Shown: piece by piece, positions 18,182 to 26,924 of the stretch | How positions within the stretch are numbered: position 1 is the first letter of the stretch | How the letters are laid out: each line of letters starts with the position of its first letter | From: CAZCZZ01 sp964503335 | Lineage (GTDB): Bacteria > Verrucomicrobiota > Kiritimatiellia > CAIVKH01 | Reading direction: 5' to 3' | DNA length: 26,924 bases | Assembly: GCA_964503335.1 (NCBI GenBank) | Contig: CAZCZZ010000058.1 | Coordinates: 1-26,924, forward strand | Program-made: the position numbers and the translations under genes | Notes under the pieces: generated by a model | The model's database searches: none | The model's input: only the letters and a program-made list of their open reading frames with translations | Told to the model about the DNA's origin: nothing

Positions 18182-21100
18182 ATGGATTCATTGAATCAAG
18201 CCGCGCGACCGGTTGAACAGGAGCCGGCCGCCTGGGGGCTGGAGCAAAGGACCGGACTCGGCCTATTTCTCGGCGTGCTATTGTTTTTCGGGCTGAAGGC
18301 GCCCGACTTCTCGGTCCCGGGGCGCTGGGCTGGGATGCTCTCCTCGTTCTGGGGCCTCGAAGCCGCGCAACCGTTGCTCCGTCCCGTCTGGTCCGCTTTC
18401 ATGTTCTTGGCCTCGCTGCTTCCAGCCTCGCGGGCGCCGTTGCTGGTGAATCTCTTCAGCGCACTCGTCGGGGCCGGGGTGTGCTGGCTGTTGTTTGAGA
18501 TAGTACGGCGGATCGCATTTGATCGAGGCGGCAAAGCGGACGACAGGATGCCGCTCCTCATGGCGGGCGTTTTCGCTGCGCTCATCGGCGCCGTATCGCG
18601 TCCCATCATGACTGTCGCCACGCAGGGCGACTTCTATATCATGGACGCGTTCCTCCTGTTGCTGGGCTTCTATCCATCCATGCTGTTCCTGCAGAAGCCA
18701 CGCGCGGGATTGATCTATGCCTCGTTCTTCGCCTTCGGTCTCGCGCTCGCCGAGAATCCGACGGCGGCGATGGTCCTGCCGGGTTTCCTTTTCTGGTGGC
18801 TGTATCTCATCTGGCGGTCCTCCAGCCTGAAAATCTCCACGATCCTGCTCGCGGGCGCTGCGGCGACCGCGGCTGTGTTGCTCGCCCTCGGCACCTACCT
18901 TGCGTTCCGAGCATCCCACCCAGGCATTGTTCACGTCGCCGATGCAGGCATCCTGGACCACCTGACGACGTACATGCGTCTGTATGCGGCCGAATTGGCG
19001 AGGAGCGTTCCCAAAGTGGGTTGGCTCTTGATCATCGGGACGAACATCGTTCCGCTGTTCTTCGTCGTGTTTCGTGCGCTGGATGAACCCGAGGACTTCT
19101 TCACGCGGCTGGGCGTCTACCCGTTCCGCCTGCTGCTCTTCCTTCTCGGTATCGCGATGCTTTTCGAGCTGCCGGGCTCGCCGTCGCAGCTTCTCCGGTC
19201 CAAAGTGCTGCTCGTAGCACCGTATGTCACCGCAGCGATCTGGTTCGGCCATTTCCTCGGCTACTACTACCGGCTGGCCGCGCAATCCGGGAAGACCTTC
19301 CCCCGTCGCGCCTTCGTCGGGGTCAGCATCGTGACGATCCTCGCCGCGGGATACCTGAACTACCGGGCCACGCCTGTCACGGTGCTCAGACCCGTCTCGC
19401 TGTTTGCCGATGAGGTCATCGCAGGACTGCAGGGCAGGACGTATCTCGTGACGGACGGAACGCTCGACGCATCGCTCCGCTTGTCCGCCCGCAAGGCGGG
19501 ACTCGACGTGCGACTCATTAACGCGGCGAATGACACGCGCACCCTGGGCGACTGGTATGCGTCACTCTTCGACAACCCTGAACTGAAGAACGCCGCGTAC
19601 CTCGGCGCACGGGCGCTGCTCAACGAGTGGATGAATCATCCGGAGAGCCTGACCGGCCAGGTCGCGGTGCTGAACGTGCCGCACATCGTGCCCGCCTCCG
19701 GCTTCGTGGTGTATCCGGCCGGTGCGTCGTACCGGATCGACAAGGATGGTTCTGCGCCGACGCCCGACGCGATGTTTGCACTCAATGAAGATGCTTGGAC
19801 GCAGCGCGCGCCGATTGATCTCTCATTGCTCAAGGCCGGCGACAACGGCTGGTTCCAGCTTCAGTTTATCCAGCGCTGGACGAGTCGCATGGCGAATGAT
19901 CTCGGCGTGTTGCTGGATGAGCAGAAGCGGACTGATCTGGCGGCGCAGGCGTACGAACAATCCCTTGCGGCCTGGCCCGACAACATCAGCGCCATCATGA
20001 ACCAGCTTGCGCAGGCGCAGGACGCGGGCGACAAGGATCAGACCGGCATCTTGACGGAGCGCATCAAGGCCTATGCCGCGCAGAATCGCGAAGGCCTGTC
20101 GCCTCAATTCATCCGCCAGGTCTGCGGCACCGTGCGCAATCCGATGATGAACTTCGAAGCCGGGGCCATGCTTGCGCGTACCGGCCAGCTGCGTGATGCG
20201 ATGGAGGAAGCCGGGCAGGCGGCAGAGCTTTTGAAAATGGATGACGCGGCGGCTCAGCTTGAATTGGCCCGCCTCTTCCTGCGCGGCAATCGCGCGGACG
20301 AAAGCGAACGACTCCTTCGCGAAGTCCTCGTAAAGGACCCGGAAAACCTCGGCGCGCATCTCGGTCTTCTTCAAGTCGCCTTGCAGCGGGAGAACTTCGA
20401 TGAGGCCGGCCGACTTATCCAACGCCTGCAGGAGCTCGGCCTCGATGCCGGCAGAGTGGCCCATGAGAAGGCCAGCCTGCTTTTTGCGTCAGGCCGGACC
20501 GATGAGGCCAAGGCGCAATTCCTGGAGATAGTGAAGCAACCGTCGCCACCCGGCGACGCGTGGTTCGCCCTGGCGCGTATCGCGGAAAAGCAGAACGACG
20601 AAGAACTTCTGACGAAGGCGCTCGATGCCTTGAAGAAGGAGTCGTCGTATCCCGCCGGGCAATACCTGCTGGGCGAGACGGCCATGAAGGGGGGGCGTGT
20701 CGAAGAAGCGCGTCGCTACTTTGAGCGCGTGCTGGCGATTGATCCCGCACACGTCCCGGCCATGGTTCGCCTGGGCTTGATTGATTTCGATCGTCGCGAT
20801 GCGCTGAGCCTGCGCAACCGCGCTGCCGCGCTGCTGTCGATGGACCCCGACAACATGTACGGCCACTTCTTTGCCGGCACGATTCATATCGCGGCGGGGC
20901 GCCTTGATCTCGCGGAGGCTTCGATGCGTCGCAGCATCGCCGGAGGCGAGTACGACCTGGCCCACAACGATCTTGCATGGCTTCTCAATGAACGCGGGGC
21001 AAGCGATGAGGCCATGACCCACGCCCTTCGCGCTATCGAACTGAGTGAGCGGAACCCGAACTTCTGGGACACCCTCGCCGCGATTCACGCCGCAAAGGGT

Positions 21101-21322
21101 GACCACGCCAAAGCCGTGGAGGCTGTGGAGAAGGCGCTCGAGCTCAGCGAGAGGGACAACGCCTTCATTCTGGTTCATGCCGGAAATCTGTATCTGGCCG
21201 CTGGTGAAACCGAGAAAGCGCGCCAGTGCATGGAGCCCCTGGTAAAACATTTCGACAAAGTTCCCAACGAGTTAAGGGCTGACATCGCGAAAATCCAGAA
21301 AGAAATCAAGATCGTCAAATAG
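18182..21322 (+). CDS. Large membrane protein: GT-C/DUF2723-like N-terminus plus TPR domain (paralog 2)
   Basis: 1046 residues with the same architecture as the preceding gene: about ten helices in the first 400 residues, a soluble linker, then TPRs to the end. Matching landmarks include LLVAPYVTAAIWFGHFLGYYY against LIVTPYFISAMWFGHIVGYW, and GRTYLVTDGTLDASLRLSARK against GRTWLLTDGVMDPVLHLVARK. They are clearly tandem paralogs, but overall divergence looks large, so the duplication is old. The loop after helix 1 keeps LLRPVWSAFMFLASLLP where paralog 1 has LSHPVWQILMQVVARM; loss of the His may matter if it is catalytic. The frame opens at 18095, but the ATG at 18182 has a strong GGGGAGAG ribosome site and gives a normal start. 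Function is inferred only: surface glycosylation or assembly. Confidence 0.75.
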   Translation: MDSLNQAARPVEQEPAAWGLEQRTGLGLFLGVLLFFGLKAPDFSVPGRWAGMLSSFWGLEAAQPLLRPVWSAFMFLASLLPASRAPLLVNLFSALVGAGVCWLLFEIVRRIAFDRGGKADDRMPLLMAGVFAALIGAVSRPIMTVATQGDFYIMDAFLLLLGFYPSMLFLQKPRAGLIYASFFAFGLALAENPTAAMVLPGFLFWWLYLIWRSSSLKISTILLAGAAATAAVLLALGTYLAFRASHPGIVHVADAGILDHLTTYMRLYAAELARSVPKVGWLLIIGTNIVPLFFVVFRALDEPEDFFTRLGVYPFRLLLFLLGIAMLFELPGSPSQLLRSKVLLVAPYVTAAIWFGHFLGYYYRLAAQSGKTFPRRAFVGVSIVTILAAGYLNYRATPVTVLRPVSLFADEVIAGLQGRTYLVTDGTLDASLRLSARKAGLDVRLINAANDTRTLGDWYASLFDNPELKNAAYLGARALLNEWMNHPESLTGQVAVLNVPHIVPASGFVVYPAGASYRIDKDGSAPTPDAMFALNEDAWTQRAPIDLSLLKAGDNGWFQLQFIQRWTSRMANDLGVLLDEQKRTDLAAQAYEQSLAAWPDNISAIMNQLAQAQDAGDKDQTGILTERIKAYAAQNREGLSPQFIRQVCGTVRNPMMNFEAGAMLARTGQLRDAMEEAGQAAELLKMDDAAAQLELARLFLRGNRADESERLLREVLVKDPENLGAHLGLLQVALQRENFDEAGRLIQRLQELGLDAGRVAHEKASLLFASGRTDEAKAQFLEIVKQPSPPGDAWFALARIAEKQNDEELLTKALDALKKESSYPAGQYLLGETAMKGGRVEEARRYFERVLAIDPAHVPAMVRLGLIDFDRRDALSLRNRAAALLSMDPDNMYGHFFAGTIHIAAGRLDLAEASMRRSIAGGEYDLAHNDLAWLLNERGASDEAMTHALRAIELSERNPNFWDTLAAIHAAKGDHAKAVEAVEKALELSERDNAFILVHAGNLYLAAGETEKARQCMEPLVKHFDKVPNELRADIAKIQKEIKIVK

Positions 21323-21414
21323 TTGCTAACGCCTGATTATGAGCGTTTTGCGAATAGATGGTAAAGGTCGCGACAGGGCTGTAAATTTTTCGAGAAAAGA
21401 CCTTGTCACATTTC

Positions 21415-21448
21415 GGTAAATTGGGCATCTTATCTGGGCAGATTTACC
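21415..21448. promoter_or_regulatory. Operator-like inverted and direct repeat upstream of the PEP-CTERM gene
   Basis: GGTAAAT (21415-21421) and ATTTACC (21442-21448) are perfect inverted arms that enclose two copies of TGGGCA (21422-21427 and 21435-21440). It lies 55 bases before the PEP-CTERM start in a relatively AT-rich 174-base gap. It could be a regulator site or an mRNA hairpin. A weak -35-like TTGTCA is at 21403. No sigma54 site was found. Confidence 0.35.
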
Positions 21449-21502
21449 CGTGATGGATGGCATCTCGGGTGGGGTGTTAACAATAACAGAAGGAAAATGA
21501 GA

Positions 21503-22117
21503 ATGAAGAAACTAGCTGCTGCGATTGTCATTGCGCTGATTGCTGCGCAAGGCGCGATGGCCAACACGAGTTGGAGTACCGGTGGATCTTATGCCTATTT
21601 GAACAATGGCGTGGGCGACACGTACTACGATTTGGACGTCAATTCTGCCAACGCGGATTTCACGGGTAACCTCGGATCATTCAATCCGGGCTACACGCTT
21701 TTCCTCAACGCGGAAGTCAATGCCAATGCCGATGGTGGCGATGCCTACACCGCGATGCGCCTGCACTGGCGCATTGACGGCGGCGCGTTCAGCGTCCAGA
21801 CGGCTGGCTCCATCAACAGCACGGGCGGCAGCGGATTCCGCGGCAACGCCACGGGCGCAGACCTCTCCGGCCTGAGCGCTGGTACGCACACGATCGAGCT
21901 CTTCCTCTCCCGTAGTCATACGTGGGGCGGTGGTGGCCCGTACACGACGTACTTGGGTTCGACGGGTGACACAGGTGGCGGCGTTGAGCCGGGCAACACA
22001 CCCCCGACGGGTAACTTCTTCACGGCGCAGTTCACGGTCGTTCCCGAGCCCTCAACGCTCGCGATGGCCGGTCTCGGCTTGCTCGGTCTTGTGGTTCGTC
22101 GCCGCATGGTCAAGTAA
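21503..22117 (+). CDS. PEP-CTERM sorted surface protein
   Basis: 204 residues. A signal peptide (KKLAAAIVIALIAAQGAMA) should direct Sec export, with cleavage before NTSWS. The C-terminus has the full PEP-CTERM tripartite tail: VPEPSTLAM, a hydrophobic helix GLGLLGLVV and a basic end RRRMVK. In known systems an exosortase (XrtA/EpsH type) cuts such tails as the protein reaches the surface. The mature part is rich in Gly, Ser, Thr, Asn and Asp and poor in Lys, with no recognised domain; its pattern suggests a beta-sandwich surface protein. No exosortase is in the window. The ATG at 21503 is preferred over 21497 because AAGGA then sits eight bases upstream. The gene is bounded by its own spacer and terminator, so it is probably a single transcription unit. 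Confidence 0.93.
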   Translation: MKKLAAAIVIALIAAQGAMANTSWSTGGSYAYLNNGVGDTYYDLDVNSANADFTGNLGSFNPGYTLFLNAEVNANADGGDAYTAMRLHWRIDGGAFSVQTAGSINSTGGSGFRGNATGADLSGLSAGTHTIELFLSRSHTWGGGGPYTTYLGSTGDTGGGVEPGNTPPTGNFFTAQFTVVPEPSTLAMAGLGLLGLVVRRRMVK

Positions 22118-22357
22118 TTCGAAGCTGACTTGAATTCGAGAAGGGCTCCTGGCAACAGGAGCCCTTTTCTTTTCTCTGATTGAGGTAGTTCAATACGAAG
22201 AGACTCGTCGGGGCAGGATGAAGAGCGGCTCACCGGGACAGTTTGCCCTAGCCGTTTTTGGGGTGGTCCACTTCATCAGGCAGGGTGAGGCGTCCCTGCC
22301 GATCGTCAGTCGAACAGCGCGTCATACGGTTCAGACGGCTCACCCGAAAGGTTTGTC
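22118..22357. other. Convergent spacer holding a terminator and repeats
   Basis: 240 bases between the PEP-CTERM gene and the converging TMTC-like gene. It contains the terminator at 22141-22173, two copies of the GGCTCACC repeat core, and a GGCAGGG/CCCTGCC hairpin. No open frame with a ribosome site was found in it. Confidence 0.6.
22141..22173 (+). terminator. Rho-independent terminator of the PEP-CTERM gene
   Basis: A perfect 11-bp stem, AAGGGCTCCTG (22141-22151) with CAGGAGCCCTT (22156-22166), closed by a GCAA tetraloop and followed by a T-rich run TTTTCTTTTCT. It begins 24 bases after the stop codon. It is the clearest terminator in the window. Confidence 0.9.
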
Positions 22358-22362
22358 CTACC
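22226..22362. repeat. Composite intergenic repeat, locus 2 (two GGCTCACC cores around a hairpin)
   Basis: Core copy one is at 22226-22250 and copy two at 22336-22362; both begin CGGCTCACC and end with CCTA. Between them GGCAGGG (22279-22285) pairs with CCCTGCC (22294-22300), matching the hairpin module of locus 1. The TAG stop of the TMTC-like gene (complement of 22358-22360) lies inside the second core, which suggests that insertion of the repeat set the end of that gene. Confidence 0.6.
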
Positions 22363-23998
22363 TCTGAATCCAATCTGTCGAAAGTCCCAAGCGCTGCCGG
22401 GCGGCAAGGAGACCTTCGCGGGCCTCGATCGAATCGGGATCCAGCTTCACGAGGACCTGATACTGCTGAAGGGCTTCGTCAAAGCGACCGAGGCTCATCA
22501 TGGACCGCGCAAGGTTCAATCGGGCGGTCAAGTGCCGGGGGTCGACTTGCACCGCCGACTCGAAGAGTCGGATCGCTTCCTCTTCGCGACCCTGTTTGGC
22601 TGTCGCGAATCCGAGGTTGTTCAACGATTCGACGTGGTTCGGTTCGATCTCCAGCGCCTCACGAAACAGGCTAATCGCTTCTTCGTCTCTGCCATCGATC
22701 ATCCGCAGGCGACCCAGGTTGCCGAGCATGACGTGGTTGCGTTCTGTTACCGCCAGGGAGCGCTGGAAAAGCGACTCGCTGTCCACCCAATGCGATAAGA
22801 GGGATCGGGTAACGCCGGCATAGGACAGCGTCGCGGCGACCGCGATCATACCGGTGATCCATTGCGATGCGGGACGGCGGAAGACGGGAATGCCCCACAT
22901 CAGGGCGACGAGGAGTCCAATCATCGGCACATACATGTAGCGGTCGGCGATGCTGTGCTGGCCGACACCGATCAAGCCAATGACCGGAAGCATCGTTCCT
23001 AGAAACCAGAACCAGCCGAAAGCCCACGCCGGCGCTTTTCGAATAGCGATAAGAACGCTCGACGTGATGATGAGCAGCAGCAGGGCGGAGAGACCGATAG
23101 CACCGGGATCAGGCGGCATGGCCAGTTTGGGATAGAACACGCACAGTCCCTCGGGCCAAACGAACTTCGAGAGATACATGATGTAGTGTTCCATGGCGAA
23201 GAGGGGTCGCGCCCAAATCGGCGTTTCCGTCGGACTGTGCACGTAGCCCTTGGGAAACTGTGTGAGCAGCGTTACCCCGATGAACGCAGCAGCCAGCATG
23301 AAGAGCATCATCTTCTCAAGGCAAAGCCGTTTCCACACGGGCCCATCGACGATCGTGAATCCGCTTACCCTGCGAAGGGGCCAGAGGTCGAGCATCAGGA
23401 GCGTTATGGGGAAGGTCACCAGCATCGGCTTCGACATCAGGCCGAGCGCGAAGAGAAACACCGTGCCGAGCATCGACCCCACGGATGGCCGACGGGTGTA
23501 GCGAACATAGAGCCATGTGGCAGACAGCCAGAAGAATGTGCTGAGGACATTCTTCCGTTCGGCGATCCACACCGCGGAATCGAGATTGAACGGATGAACA
23601 GCAAACAGGGCAGCGGCCAATGCGGGTCGGAACAGACCACCGAACAAGCTGCGAAGAAGTCCGAAGAGCAGGACTGCGTTGAAGGTGTGAAGCAGAATGC
23701 TTGTGACGTGGTGGCCCGTGGGATTCATGCCGAAGAGCGACACGTCCAGCAGGTGCGACATCATCGTTACCGGATGCCAGTTTCCCGCCACGCGCTCCGT
23801 CCATGCCAATTTCAGGGTGTCGAGATGCATGCCCCGCATAACCCACGCATTGGCCGTCACGTAAAGAGGATCGTCGTAGTCGACAAAACCCGCCTGAAAG
23901 GCCGGCGCGAAGACCGCCAGCGTGAAGCATGCGATCAGGAGCGCCGTGAGCATCGGCTTCTTCAAGTCGTGCGACTCGGTATGGTCAGGGTTGGGCAT
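22358..23998 (-). CDS. TMTC/DUF1736-like membrane glycosyltransferase with TPR tail
   Basis: 546 residues. About ten helices occupy residues 15-405, followed by three or four TPRs (about 410-530; ALEIEPNHVESLNNLGFA, AVQVDPRHLTARLNLARS). Conserved stretches are FVDYDDPLYV after helix 1 (acidic pair typical of GT-C catalytic loops), NWHPVTMMSHLLDVSLFG, GHHVTSILLH, HPFNLDSAVWIAERKNVLS and MSKPMLVTFP. These match the bacterial relatives of animal TMTC proteins, which O-mannosylate surface proteins. The likely role is sugar transfer from a lipid-linked donor at the outer face of the inner membrane; donor and acceptor are unknown. The chosen ATG at 23998 overlaps the upstream SGNH gene by 14 bases; a second start at 23953 has a better purine-rich upstream region. 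Confidence 0.83.
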   Translation of the reverse strand: MPNPDHTESHDLKKPMLTALLIACFTLAVFAPAFQAGFVDYDDPLYVTANAWVMRGMHLDTLKLAWTERVAGNWHPVTMMSHLLDVSLFGMNPTGHHVTSILLHTFNAVLLFGLLRSLFGGLFRPALAAALFAVHPFNLDSAVWIAERKNVLSTFFWLSATWLYVRYTRRPSVGSMLGTVFLFALGLMSKPMLVTFPITLLMLDLWPLRRVSGFTIVDGPVWKRLCLEKMMLFMLAAAFIGVTLLTQFPKGYVHSPTETPIWARPLFAMEHYIMYLSKFVWPEGLCVFYPKLAMPPDPGAIGLSALLLLIITSSVLIAIRKAPAWAFGWFWFLGTMLPVIGLIGVGQHSIADRYMYVPMIGLLVALMWGIPVFRRPASQWITGMIAVAATLSYAGVTRSLLSHWVDSESLFQRSLAVTERNHVMLGNLGRLRMIDGRDEEAISLFREALEIEPNHVESLNNLGFATAKQGREEEAIRLFESAVQVDPRHLTARLNLARSMMSLGRFDEALQQYQVLVKLDPDSIEAREGLLAARQRLGLSTDWIQR

Positions 23999-25874
23999 GC
24001 GGGTTGGCGAGGGAAGTTTTCAGGAGGGTCTCCAGTTCCTCTCTCCGGGGGAAGCGGGACGCGTTGTCCAGGACTGCCTTAATGAACTGTTGAGCTGTGT
24101 CCAGCATTCCCTTGTTGGAGAGGGTCTCGATGACGAGCAGGCAGGCGTCGGCGAGGTAATAGCCGTAGGGTGGCCCCGTGCGGAGGAGAACTCCGGCGGC
24201 CTGCTCCGGCTCGCCACTCATCGCGCGGGAGAGCGCGGCGAGGCTGTGCACGTCGGTGTAGCCACCCAGCATGTCCGTTGCTGTCGTCAAGGTGGACGCG
24301 GCCATCTCCCACTTCTCTTCCACGCAGAGGATGTGTCCCCACTGAAGAGGATAGAAGAGATCCTCCGGATCACGCATCTGGCTGGCCTTGAAGGCTTCAC
24401 CCACGCTCTCCAGGTCGGCCAGCTTGATCGTCTCGTTCAGATCGGACAGCCGCAACTTGAGCTGCTCCATGTGCTCGACATTGCCCTGTTGCATGGAGAA
24501 GGGTTGATGCTCCCTGCGACCGAGCATAAAGGCGGTCTCCTTTCGCTCGCTCCACGGTGTGCGCATCAGCCGGGCGAGAAACATCTCCTGGTCGAGCTCG
24601 GCGGGCGTGTTGTACCAGGCCTTCATGACGGCCCGGAGCTCACTGCAGATAAGGTAGAGACCGGACATCGAGAAGTGGACATGATCGACGAACAGATCCT
24701 TGTCCTCCCGTGTGCCGAAAGCCTGCTCGATATCGGCGAATACAACATTCGGTTTCCGTGCGACGACGCGGCGGATGATCCCATTAAGAACGGAGTCGGT
24801 GCGAAACCGTTGAACGTCCAGATCGCGTGCGTGGGAAAACAACCGGGATGCCTCATCGCGGTTGCCGAGCGCTCTCTGCACGAGCCCAAGCCGGTAGTTC
24901 AACTCGGCGTGCTGGTCATCCATCTCCATCGCCGCCTTATACGCAGCCAAGGCCTCCGCGTTTCGACCGTCCTGCTGGGCCAGCCGCCCGTTCTTGAAGG
25001 CCGTGTTCCACTCGCGCAGTTCAGCCTTGGTGATGGTCGTGCGATTCGTGGAACCGAAGGGGGCGCAGTCCGACAGGTTTACGGCCATGCTGCAGACGAT
25101 GACGCGGATACCCTTTCGCTCTGCCTTGTCGATGATCGCCGAGAGGTTCCGTTCGTACCTGCGATACATCGGACCCAACCGTGGATCGTCGGCGGAGATG
25201 CGGTTCTGCTGGAACATCTCCATGCCGGCCCAGCCCTTTGACTCCTCCTTTGCCGGGGTCGCGACCGATTGGACGACCTGGCGGAGAAGGCCGGATAGGC
25301 GAAGTCGGGTGAGCGCGACACGCCATGGCGTGAGCCGGACGCCCCAATCGCCGTCGGTCAACACCGTCCCGGGTCCGTACGGCCCGACGACCTCGTTGTT
25401 GCCCATGTAGACAATCAGCGCGTCGACATCGCATTTCATCATGTCTTCCGCGATATCGACGACCACCGGGGAGCTGATGGCGGTCATCGCGGCGTTGATG
25501 ACCTCGAATCGCTGCGTTCTAGCTGGCTCATTCAGCATCTTCTCGAGTCCGCGGGCGATGCTGAATTCGATCGCCGGATCCCCCATGGCGGCGGATTCGC
25601 CGAGGACGGCAATGCGCACGAGCCCCGGCGGTTTCGCGGTCCAGATGCGCAGCGGTGCGGGATTCCTGGCCATCCGGGGTTCGAAGAAGCGATATCCGTA
25701 GAAGGAGTTGTTAACCCGGCACGGGCGTCCTTCCTTCACGAAAGGACGGAGGAAGCCAGTTGGATATCCCGCATCCACGGCACGGAGCGCGGCCTCGGTG
25801 AGACCCAACGCCAGCACTGGGGCGAGGACAGCGAGAAACAATCTTGCGGCGAGCTTTCGCACACCATGGACCAT
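23985..25874 (-). CDS. Membrane-anchored SGNH hydrolase-like protein with TPR insertion
   Basis: 629 residues. An N-terminal hydrophobic segment (about 10-30) anchors or exports it. An SGNH-type catalytic core follows: LGESAAMG with Ser94, INAAMTAISS (127-135) as the glycine-block equivalent, MGNNEVVGPYG (157-167), and DHVHFSMSG with Asp397 and His400. Between the third and last blocks (about 285-355) a TPR segment is inserted, and the C-terminal 190 residues are further helical, TPR-like. SGNH proteins of the cell surface often remove or add O-acetyl groups on polysaccharides; that role is inferred. It overlaps the TMTC-like gene, so the pair is probably one operon acting on the same surface target. 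No clear ribosome site precedes the ATG at 25874. Confidence 0.8.
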   Translation of the reverse strand: MVHGVRKLAARLFLAVLAPVLALGLTEAALRAVDAGYPTGFLRPFVKEGRPCRVNNSFYGYRFFEPRMARNPAPLRIWTAKPPGLVRIAVLGESAAMGDPAIEFSIARGLEKMLNEPARTQRFEVINAAMTAISSPVVVDIAEDMMKCDVDALIVYMGNNEVVGPYGPGTVLTDGDWGVRLTPWRVALTRLRLSGLLRQVVQSVATPAKEESKGWAGMEMFQQNRISADDPRLGPMYRRYERNLSAIIDKAERKGIRVIVCSMAVNLSDCAPFGSTNRTTITKAELREWNTAFKNGRLAQQDGRNAEALAAYKAAMEMDDQHAELNYRLGLVQRALGNRDEASRLFSHARDLDVQRFRTDSVLNGIIRRVVARKPNVVFADIEQAFGTREDKDLFVDHVHFSMSGLYLICSELRAVMKAWYNTPAELDQEMFLARLMRTPWSERKETAFMLGRREHQPFSMQQGNVEHMEQLKLRLSDLNETIKLADLESVGEAFKASQMRDPEDLFYPLQWGHILCVEEKWEMAASTLTTATDMLGGYTDVHSLAALSRAMSGEPEQAAGVLLRTGPPYGYYLADACLLVIETLSNKGMLDTAQQFIKAVLDNASRFPRREELETLLKTSLANPHAQP

Positions 25875-25911
25875 ACGCGGTCAAGAAAGTGCAGGGCAAG
25901 GGAGGAAAGGT

Positions 25912-25978
25912 CGGGAGGCAGGGCGACGCCTCCGGCGGAGCCAAATCCCGACGGCTCACCCGGAGGGTTCGCCCTACC
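25912..25978. repeat. Composite intergenic repeat, locus 3
   Basis: The 124-base gap between asnS and the SGNH gene holds a GGCAGGG-led module (25917-25942) followed by a GGCTCACC core at 25952-25978, which differs from the locus 1 core at only a few positions. Its order and orientation are the same as at locus 1. The rest of the gap shows no promoter that I could support. Confidence 0.55.
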
Positions 25979-25998
25979 TGCGCGCGTGATCGCCCCGC

Positions 25999-26924
<926 letters not shown>

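Noticed and set aside
18278..19285. 335-codon open frame opposite the second large TPR protein
   Set aside because: Its composition (Gln, Arg, Glu, His rich) is typical of antisense frames, and the plus-strand frame has clear membrane and TPR features.
21455..21480. Possible sigma54 promoter (TGGCAT) before the PEP-CTERM gene
   Set aside because: The TTGC element that should follow five bases later is missing; the sequence there is GTGGG.
22118..22362. CRISPR-like array
   Set aside because: The repeat copies are few, imperfect and unevenly spaced with other hairpins between them, and no cas genes are present.

Overview
The window looks like a chromosomal segment of a GC-rich, Gram-negative bacterium with an outer membrane. 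A MsbA-type lipid exporter, a lipoprotein with a lipobox, a YbbA/YbbP-type ABC system and a protein with a PEP-CTERM sorting signal all point that way. The mix of PEP-CTERM protein, very large membrane proteins ending in TPR repeats, and many short intergenic repeats resembles the PVC group (Kiritimatiellota or Verrucomicrobiota). That placement is an inference from gene style; there is no rRNA marker here.

Layout. Bases 1-14.8 kb hold mostly housekeeping genes in short operons: uup-like ABC-F ATPase (-), a six-helix membrane protein of unknown function (+), tesA (-) divergent from ybbA-ybbP (+), a TPR lipoprotein, a 29-residue bS22/mS38-type protein and hisG (all -, possible operon hisG > bS22-like > TPR lipoprotein), aroD (+), an exported hydratase-fold protein and a type 2 dUTPase (-, overlapping), then trxB and an msbA-like exporter (+).

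Bases 14.9-25.9 kb are different in character. Two tandem paralogous membrane proteins of about 1050 residues (GT-C/DUF2723-like N-terminus plus TPRs) are followed by a PEP-CTERM surface protein with a clear terminator. Facing them are a TMTC/DUF1736-like membrane protein with TPRs and a membrane-anchored SGNH hydrolase carrying a TPR insertion; these two overlap by 14 bases. Together they read as a candidate surface protein or polysaccharide modification island. The right edge holds the C-terminal part of asnS.

Between genes there is a family of imperfect repeats (four copies at three loci, all in the same orientation) plus other short repeat tracts. No rRNA, tRNA, CRISPR array, transposase or phage gene was seen. 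No gene-free stretch exceeds 300 bases; the longest (22118-22357) holds a terminator and repeats.
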